NCBI RefSeq assembly: GCF_028308085.1
Contig: NZ_JAQMFS010000021.1
Span: 1 to 49,543 of the forward strand
Direction of reading: 5' to 3'
DNA from: Gemella haemolysans
GTDB lineage: Bacteria; Bacillota; Bacilli; Staphylococcales; Gemellaceae
DNA length: 49,543 nt
A model generated the notes under the pieces. That model made no database searches and had not been told where the DNA came from. It saw nothing but the letters and a program-made list of their open reading frames with translations. Of this stretch, positions 43,548 through 49,543 are shown in pieces. The first letter of the stretch is position 1, and every line of letters starts with the position of its first letter. Both the position numbers and the translations under genes were made by a program.

Positions 43548-46500
43548 ATGTACAGTAAGAATAATAAGAAAATGATTATTCAAAAAAAACAAGAAAAAAT
43601 TAATTACTACGGTATAAAAAAATTTAAGATTGGTACAGCTTCTGTATTGATAGCGGCTGGATTCGCATTTTTAGGATCAAATGCATTTGCAAGTGATAGT
43701 CAACAATCTAATTCTAACGTTAGTGTAAATAGGGTAGAGGGTAATACTAACAGCGTCACAAGTGAGAAGAATGTAGGGATTAATTCAAAAGTAGATAGTA
43801 CTGATAAAAAGGAAACACTTGAAAAAACAACACAACAAGTACAAAAAGATCAAACAACACAACCCATGCAACCAACGGTTGATAAACAAATTAATAAATC
43901 AGAACTAGTTAATTCTATTAATAGATTACAGACTGCTATAGATTCTGCCGATGTTAGCGATAAAACGAAATCTACTATAGAAGAAGCAAAATTAGAATTA
44001 ACTTCAGCAAAATCTTTAGAACAAAGTTCAACAACTACTCAAGAAGAGATAAATAGAAAAGTGGTAGAACTAAAAAATAAAGCTTTCGTTTTAGAAAGTA
44101 TGAAAAAAGCTACTTCCGATAAAAAAGAGGAAAAAGTAAATAAAAATAATGATCCTCGAAATGGAAAAGTTATTCCAGGAAAAGGGGAAAGTGGATTTAG
44201 AGCACCCGAAACTCAAACTAACAATGATGTAGCAGTTGACGGAGGAAAAATTACAGCAAGTGGTTCTATATCTACAGAACCTAGAATGGGTAGTTTTAGT
44301 GGAGTTAATAATATTACTTATAACTTAAAATTCAAGGATGGAGCTTATAAACAAGGAGATAAATTTTCACTTACATTTGAAGAATTAGGAAATGGAGATA
44401 GCTTGCCTAAAGAATTAAGTAAAGACGGCAAAGTTTTTGCAAAGTTAAAGGAAACAAAAGAGTTATATAATCAGCGTTATGGAAAAAATGGAACACAGAA
44501 TAAAACATCTTTTTGGGCACAACGTGATGATTCTGTATCTTTAGAAGAAAAAGAAGCAGGACATTTTCAAAATAGAGGGACTAAAACACAATTTATTTAT
44601 GAATTCACTTCAGCCATTGAGAGTTTAACTGATGTAACATTTAAAGGTTCTATTAATAATTATAGTTTACGTTATCCACAAATCAGTGAAGACAAAGAAG
44701 TGACAAGTAAGATTCTTGTTAATGATCAACCTGTTGTTGAGAAAAAATATATCATGAATAAAACTAATATCGAAGTTGATAAAGAAAGTAATGCACCTTC
44801 AGTACTTTCAACTACAGGTAGTATGGATATTAGTGAAAACGGAGAATTATTATCTCACAATGAAGAGTTCAGACTCGCATCTAACAAGTATGAATATGAT
44901 ACAGGTACAACCATAAAAATTAAATTAAAAAACAAGAATCTAAATAAATTTGCTAAAATTGGAAATTTTAATCCTGCTAAAGCAAATGTCCAAAATAACA
45001 TTACAACTGCTAACTCAAAAGTTAATGAAAATGGAGTTATTTTAAAAGAACCTCGAGGTGATGTTTACTTCCAAGTGACTAATTTAACAGAAGATGAAGT
45101 AACGGTTAAAATAGTAAAAGGTAAGGCTAGTAAAGGAATATTATATAAAGTGGACTGGGCAGCGTTAGGTGTATCACGTGAACCAGTGAAAGATACTTTA
45201 AAACTTTATCACAGTGACACTAAAAAATTTGGTCCAACAGAAGAAGAAATTACTGTTACAAGAGATGGTGAAGAAGGAAACTTAAATGGTCAGTTTTCAC
45301 CAACAATGACATTTGAATGGATATATCCGAAAAAAAATACATTCGATACTAATGGTACATGGTTAGCAGATTATTTAGAACTTGGAAATGTTGCGATGCG
45401 TTATGTTAATGCTGCGAATAATAATTCAATATTAAAAGCAAAATCTATCGTTAAAGATGGAACAGCAGAGGTAGATAAATTTGCAACTAGTGCTCCAGAA
45501 AAAGATTTTACAGAAGCAAATGTAGCTACAGAGACTAACAATACTACAAAGAAAGTAGAAACTCAAAATGGAAACATAAAAACAACAACAGCTACTGCGC
45601 CATATATTATTAAAGGAGCAGACAACAAATATTACATATTTAAAGAATATGTGACTAAAAATAGTCCTTACAATAGAACATCGACAAGTGGTACAGTATA
45701 TGATGCTGTTTCAAATATTGTAGCAGCATATGATGAAGCCAAATATGGTAAAGTAACTGTAAAATATGTTAAGTCTAATGATACTTCATCGGTAATTAAA
45801 GAAAATGTTTTAAAAGATGGAACAGCAAAATTAGAAAATATTGTTGGAAATAATTATTCAGTAACTCCAGATGAAGAATTTACAGAAAATGGAGTTGTAT
45901 ATAAGTTAGTTAAAACGGATTTACCAAATAATTCTTCAGGAACGCTAACTGAAAATCCTATCGAAGTTATATACAAATATGTAGCTAAAAATCAAAAAGC
46001 TAATGTAGTAGTTAAAACTACTGACGGTAAAAGTACAACTACAGTTGAATTAACAGGAGAGCCTGGAACATCTTTACCGAATAGTAACGAGATTGTTAAT
46101 AAAATTAAAGAACTTAAAGGAAAAGGATATGAAATAGAAAGTGATTCATATAATATAAATGGAGTTCACCCTAACTTTGATGATCAAGAGGATACTGTGG
46201 CAGGAGTTTCTAAACCTTCTCAAACTTTTGAGATTGTTCTAAAACCTAGAATCGTTGAAGTACCTTCATCAACACCTCATGAAAAAGACAGTCCAGTAGA
46301 TCCAAATGGAGAAACTCCTGAGCTTAAATGGCCTGAGGGACTGGCTGAATCCGATTTAAATACATCAGCAAAACGAGTAATTTCTTATGTGAAAAAAGAA
46401 TCAGATACAGAAGCTGAAGAAAAAGCGAAAGACGATACAATTCAGAAAGTATCATTCACAAGAAAAGCGAGCGTTAATCTTGTTACTAAAGAAGTAACTT

Positions 46501-49500
46501 ATACTGATTGGGAAAGTCCAAATAAATCATGGAATAAAGTCGAGGTAGGTGTTCTACCTGGATATATTGCAGATAAAAAAGAAATTCCAGCTAAAGAAGT
46601 AGCAACTCCAGATAAAAATACTAAAGTGATTCCTGATGAAACTGAAAAAGTTACTTATACGAAGATTGGAAGCTGGATTCCAGTTGATCCAACAAGTGGT
46701 AAAGATGGAGAACCAATTCCATTCCCTAATGATCCAAACGATCCAACGAAAACAGGAGAAATTACGCAAATTATTCCTCATAAAGATGGATATACTCCGA
46801 AAGATGGAAATGGAACACCATTAGAACCAGTAAATCCTGCAAATCCAGAACAAGGATATAAACCACCGAAAATTACAGATCCAAAAGCAAATATCAAGAT
46901 TACTTATGAAAAAGACGATCAAAAAGCAAAAGTTAAATTTGTTTCAGTAGACCCAAAAACTCAAACAGAAACTGAATTAACTGAGCATGCATTAACGCTT
47001 ACTGGTAAAACAGGTGAAATAATTCCTGAAAGTGATGTACAAACTCGTATTGATGTACTGAAATCAATGGGGTATGATATTGTAGATAATCCGTTTGATA
47101 AAGATCCAGTATTTGATACTAAAAAAGATACGGATGGAAATATAAGTCAAGAATTTACGATTAAAGTAAAACCACGTGTATCAACTGCAAAAACGGTGTA
47201 CGTAGTTGAAGGTGATAAACCATCTTCTGAAAAAATAGGAGAAGCTGTAACACCTGGTAAAGACGGTAAAGTTACTAATCCTGATGTAAGTAATATTTCG
47301 ACAGAAGGAAAAGCAGGTCAAGAGATTAAAGTTTCAGTAACAGTAACTTATGGAGCAAATCAATTTAAACGTGATGAATCGGTTGAAGTGACTGTGAAAG
47401 TTCTACCAAAACCATCACCAAAAGGGGTTACGGTCTTAAACGGAACACCAAATGAAACTTTAATTGATGCGATCCGAGCAAGCGTTAAAAAAGCAATAGA
47501 TGGATTGACAAATGTTCCTAAAGGTGTAACTCCATTCATAACAGATGATGCTATCGTCACTCCAAAAACTGATAAAAACGGTCAACAAACTCCAGTAACA
47601 GTAACAATTAAATATAGAGATAATGCTACAGGAAAAGTTATTGATGATGTCTCTGTTAACGTGGATGTTCCTGTTAATGTAGTTGGTTCAACTCCAACAT
47701 CTAAAGTAGTATTTGAAGGAGATGAAATTACAGCTAAGGATATAACTGACGCTGTTACTCCTGGTGAAAATGGAACTAAAGGTGAGCCTAAAGATTTAGC
47801 AAAAGATATTACAGCTAAACCAGGTGTGAAAGAAGTCACTGTGCCAGTGACTTACACAGATCAAAATGGAGAAACTTTAATAGAACCAGTAAAAGTTAAA
47901 GTAATAGTTCTTCCAAAACCAACACCGAAAGGTATAATTGTTGCTAAAGATAGTGATAAAGAAAAAGCAAAAGAAAAAGTTCTTGCTAAGGCAAAAGAAT
48001 CAATCGAAGACAGTGAGTTTAAAGGAAAACTTCCAGCAAATGTTACGAATGTAAGTATTGATGAAAATGTAGAAAATCCAGATTTATCAGATGATACAGA
48101 TGTGAATGTTAAAGTTAAATATACTGTTGATGGAGTAGAAAAAACAACCGTTGTTAAAGTTCCTGTGACAGTTGTAGAGGGAGTTCCTCAAATCGTTCCG
48201 GTTGATGAAAACAATAAACAACCAAATCCAGAAAATAGTATCGATAAAACTGAATATCCAGAAGAATCAACATTTGAATATGATCCAAAAACACCAATAG
48301 ATACAACAACACCTGGAGATTACAAAGTAAATGTAATTGTAAAAGATAAAGCCGGGAATCCTATTGCAGAAGTTCCTGCAACAGTACGTGTTGTAGAAAG
48401 TTATCCACAATTTGTTCCTGTTGATAAGGATAAAAAACAACCAAATGTGGAGGGAAGTATAGATCCTAAAGCATTCCCTAAAGATACAGAATTCTCATAT
48501 GAAACTCCTGTTGATACAACAACACCAGGAGAGAAAGATGTCGTAGTAGTAGCAAAAATTGGAGATAAGGTTATTACGAAAATACCAGCCAAAATAATGG
48601 TTGTAGAGCCTAAAATTCAATATGTACCAGTAGATAAAAATAATAAACAACCTGATGCTTCTAAGAGTATTAATCCTGAACAATATCCAGATGGAGTAAC
48701 ATTTAAATATAAAGCTCCGGTAGATACAACAACACCTGGAGAAAAAGATGTTATTGTAGAAGCAAAAGATGGAGACGATACTCTAGTAGAAGTCCCAGCG
48801 AAAGTAAAAGTTGTTGAAGGAAAAGAACAACTAGTACCGGTAAATCCAACTGAGAAACCACAAGCGAGAGACAGTATTACTCCAGGTGATTATCCAGAAG
48901 GTTCTACATTTGAATATAAAGTTCCTGATGGCGAAACCGAACCATTTGATGCAACAACTATTGGAGATAAACCAGTAACAGTAGTTGTAAAAGACAAAAA
49001 TGGAAAAGTATTGGTAGAAGTTCCTGCTACAATTAAAGTTGTTGAAGCAAAACCTACACCGATTGAAACACCAGTAACAAATACACCGATAACTAAAGAT
49101 GATATTGCTAAATATGTTAAAGTGCCAAAAGGTGGGAAAGTTACGAATGTAGAAAATATTCCAGACTTAACAACACCAGGTGAGAAAAATCCTGTTAAAG
49201 TTACAGTTACCTTACCAAATGGAAAAGTAGTTACAGTAGAAGTACCAGTAAATGTAACACCTGTTAAACCAATAGAAACACCGGTGACAACAACACCATT
49301 AGAACCTGGAGATTATACAAAAGGAATAACAATACCAAAAGGTGGAAAAGTTACGAATGTAGAAAACATTCCAGATTTAACAACACCAGGTAAGAAAGAT
49401 CCAGTTAGAGTAACGGTAGAATTACCAAATGGAAAAGTAGTTACAGTAGAAGTACCAGTAAATGTAACACCGGTGAAACCAATAGAGACACCAGTTACAA

Positions 49501-49543
49501 CAACACCATTTACACCAGAAGACTATACAAAAGGAATTGCTAT
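43548..49543 (+). CDS. Giant YSIRK-type modular surface adhesin, 3' end outside window
   Basis: The frame from the ATG (AGGAGGG upstream) stays open to the window edge, giving at least 1998 residues. Residues 1-48 are a YSIRK-type signal peptide (YGIKKFKIGTASVLIAAG, cleavage likely after AFA). A low-complexity Ser/Thr/Gln and helical part (about 49-210) leads to a beta-rich adhesive region (about 225-720) that starts near AVDGGKITASGSIS. MucBP/Mub-like units follow (about 735-825, 968-1045 with YTKIGSWIPVDP, 1110-1205). Next come Rib-like repeats (about 1217-1480), four 70-73-residue VPVD...TTPGEKDV...VPA units (about 1545-1835), and 70-residue PIETPVTTTP units to the edge. It should bind host glycans or mucins and be anchored by sortase; the LPXTG end is not visible. 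Confidence 0.92.
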   Translation, partial: MYSKNNKKMIIQKKQEKINYYGIKKFKIGTASVLIAAGFAFLGSNAFASDSQQSNSNVSVNRVEGNTNSVTSEKNVGINSKVDSTDKKETLEKTTQQVQKDQTTQPMQPTVDKQINKSELVNSINRLQTAIDSADVSDKTKSTIEEAKLELTSAKSLEQSSTTTQEEINRKVVELKNKAFVLESMKKATSDKKEEKVNKNNDPRNGKVIPGKGESGFRAPETQTNNDVAVDGGKITASGSISTEPRMGSFSGVNNITYNLKFKDGAYKQGDKFSLTFEELGNGDSLPKELSKDGKVFAKLKETKELYNQRYGKNGTQNKTSFWAQRDDSVSLEEKEAGHFQNRGTKTQFIYEFTSAIESLTDVTFKGSINNYSLRYPQISEDKEVTSKILVNDQPVVEKKYIMNKTNIEVDKESNAPSVLSTTGSMDISENGELLSHNEEFRLASNKYEYDTGTTIKIKLKNKNLNKFAKIGNFNPAKANVQNNITTANSKVNENGVILKEPRGDVYFQVTNLTEDEVTVKIVKGKASKGILYKVDWAALGVSREPVKDTLKLYHSDTKKFGPTEEEITVTRDGEEGNLNGQFSPTMTFEWIYPKKNTFDTNGTWLADYLELGNVAMRYVNAANNNSILKAKSIVKDGTAEVDKFATSAPEKDFTEANVATETNNTTKKVETQNGNIKTTTATAPYIIKGADNKYYIFKEYVTKNSPYNRTSTSGTVYDAVSNIVAAYDEAKYGKVTVKYVKSNDTSSVIKENVLKDGTAKLENIVGNNYSVTPDEEFTENGVVYKLVKTDLPNNSSGTLTENPIEVIYKYVAKNQKANVVVKTTDGKSTTTVELTGEPGTSLPNSNEIVNKIKELKGKGYEIESDSYNINGVHPNFDDQEDTVAGVSKPSQTFEIVLKPRIVEVPSSTPHEKDSPVDPNGETPELKWPEGLAESDLNTSAKRVISYVKKESDTEAEEKAKDDTIQKVSFTRKASVNLVTKEVTYTDWESPNKSWNKVEVGVLPGYIADKKEIPAKEVATPDKNTKVIPDETEKVTYTKIGSWIPVDPTSGKDGEPIPFPNDPNDPTKTGEITQIIPHKDGYTPKDGNGTPLEPVNPANPEQGYKPPKITDPKANIKITYEKDDQKAKVKFVSVDPKTQTETELTEHALTLTGKTGEIIPESDVQTRIDVLKSMGYDIVDNPFDKDPVFDTKKDTDGNISQEFTIKVKPRVSTAKTVYVVEGDKPSSEKIGEAVTPGKDGKVTNPDVSNISTEGKAGQEIKVSVTVTYGANQFKRDESVEVTVKVLPKPSPKGVTVLNGTPNETLIDAIRASVKKAIDGLTNVPKGVTPFITDDAIVTPKTDKNGQQTPVTVTIKYRDNATGKVIDDVSVNVDVPVNVVGSTPTSKVVFEGDEITAKDITDAVTPGENGTKGEPKDLAKDITAKPGVKEVTVPVTYTDQNGETLIEPVKVKVIVLPKPTPKGIIVAKDSDKEKAKEKVLAKAKESIEDSEFKGKLPANVTNVSIDENVENPDLSDDTDVNVKVKYTVDGVEKTTVVKVPVTVVEGVPQIVPVDENNKQPNPENSIDKTEYPEESTFEYDPKTPIDTTTPGDYKVNVIVKDKAGNPIAEVPATVRVVESYPQFVPVDKDKKQPNVEGSIDPKAFPKDTEFSYETPVDTTTPGEKDVVVVAKIGDKVITKIPAKIMVVEPKIQYVPVDKNNKQPDASKSINPEQYPDGVTFKYKAPVDTTTPGEKDVIVEAKDGDDTLVEVPAKVKVVEGKEQLVPVNPTEKPQARDSITPGDYPEGSTFEYKVPDGETEPFDATTIGDKPVTVVVKDKNGKVLVEVPATIKVVEAKPTPIETPVTNTPITKDDIAKYVKVPKGGKVTNVENIPDLTTPGEKNPVKVTVTLPNGKVVTVEVPVNVTPVKPIETPVTTTPLEPGDYTKGITIPKGGKVTNVENIPDLTTPGKKDPVRVTVELPNGKVVTVEVPVNVTPVKPIETPVTTTPFTPEDYTKGIA
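48184..49058 (+). repeat. Four tandem Rib-like repeats of about 210-220 bp in the adhesin
   Basis: Units begin near 48184, 48403, 48616 and 48825. Each encodes [QE]-x-VPV[DN], a Lys/Gln-Pro spacer, a YP-x(2)-[ST]-x-F-x-Y segment, TTPGEKDV-like turns and VEVPA-x-x-VVE. They are diverged in DNA but uniform in protein pattern, typical of Rib/alpha-type stalk domains. Confidence 0.75.
49059..49543 (+). repeat. Tandem 210-bp repeats at the adhesin's truncated end
   Basis: Units begin at 49059, 49269 and 49479, exactly 210 bp (70 codons) apart. The second half of units 1 and 2 is almost identical in DNA (PKGGKVTNVENIPDLTTPG and PNGKVVTVEVPVNVTPVKP). The third unit is cut by the window edge, so more copies probably follow. 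Confidence 0.9.

Noticed and set aside
46554-48683. Several frames opposite or offset to the giant adhesin
   Set aside because: They are low-complexity shadows of the repeat-rich main frame, without ribosome sites or recognisable domains.

Overview
This 49.5 kb window is AT-rich bacterial DNA. It looks like a low-GC Firmicute of the Gemella type (Bacilli). That rests on Bacillus-like gene neighbourhoods (prs-pth-mfd, NfeD-floA, cshB-nfo-zur, rpoY-rnjA, recG-plsX-acpP), strong Shine-Dalgarno sites, LPXTG and YSIRK-type surface proteins, and many extended -10 promoters. The genus is an inference; no 16S rRNA is present. Nearly everything is chromosomal core. I saw no insertion sequence, prophage, CRISPR array or rRNA operon.

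Layout. Bases 1-1209 are the 3' end of an LPXTG cell-wall protein with a tandem-repeat stalk. Then, on the minus strand, come luxS, a nucleobase permease with guanine deaminase (one purine salvage operon), and glyA. From 6.4 to 14 kb the plus strand carries prs, pth, a 200-bp structured non-coding stretch, mfd, tag, a GrpB-like gene and murB. rarA lies on the minus strand and faces away from the tmRNA gene ssrA (15.4 kb). From 16 to 22 kb are a small membrane protein, a metallo-beta-lactamase-fold hydrolase, NfeD, the flotillin FloA, three unknown membrane proteins, then pdp and deoC for deoxynucleoside catabolism. From 22.4 to 27.4 kb are cshB, nfo, zur, truB, ribF and rpsO. A tRNA-Arg gene follows. 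A minus-strand NifU-like gene and plus-strand IscA-like and ndh genes diverge from a shared 0.5 kb spacer (27.7-30.1 kb).

From 30.3 to 39.2 kb runs a dense series: an acyltransferase/aminotransferase fusion, rpoY, rnjA, sdaAB, sdaAA, recG, srtA, plsX and acpP. Next are a DedA-nicotinamidase fusion, an ATP-grasp ligase with an M50-type membrane protease, and, from 43.5 kb to the window edge, a giant YSIRK-type modular adhesin that runs off the end (at least 1998 codons). The sortase SrtA is the expected enzyme for anchoring both surface proteins.

Most unusual points: (1) an acyltransferase-class V aminotransferase fusion overlapping rpoY-rnjA; (2) a DedA membrane domain fused to a nicotinamidase-like hydrolase with an intact catalytic triad; (3) an A-type Fe-S carrier lacking its first Cys but ending in a six-Cys tail, next to ndh; (4) two adjacent small membrane proteins after floA that share a C-terminal motif; (5) a branched RNA-like element before mfd; (6) an ATP-grasp/M50 gene pair; (7) three CGAAC sites at the guanine deaminase promoter.
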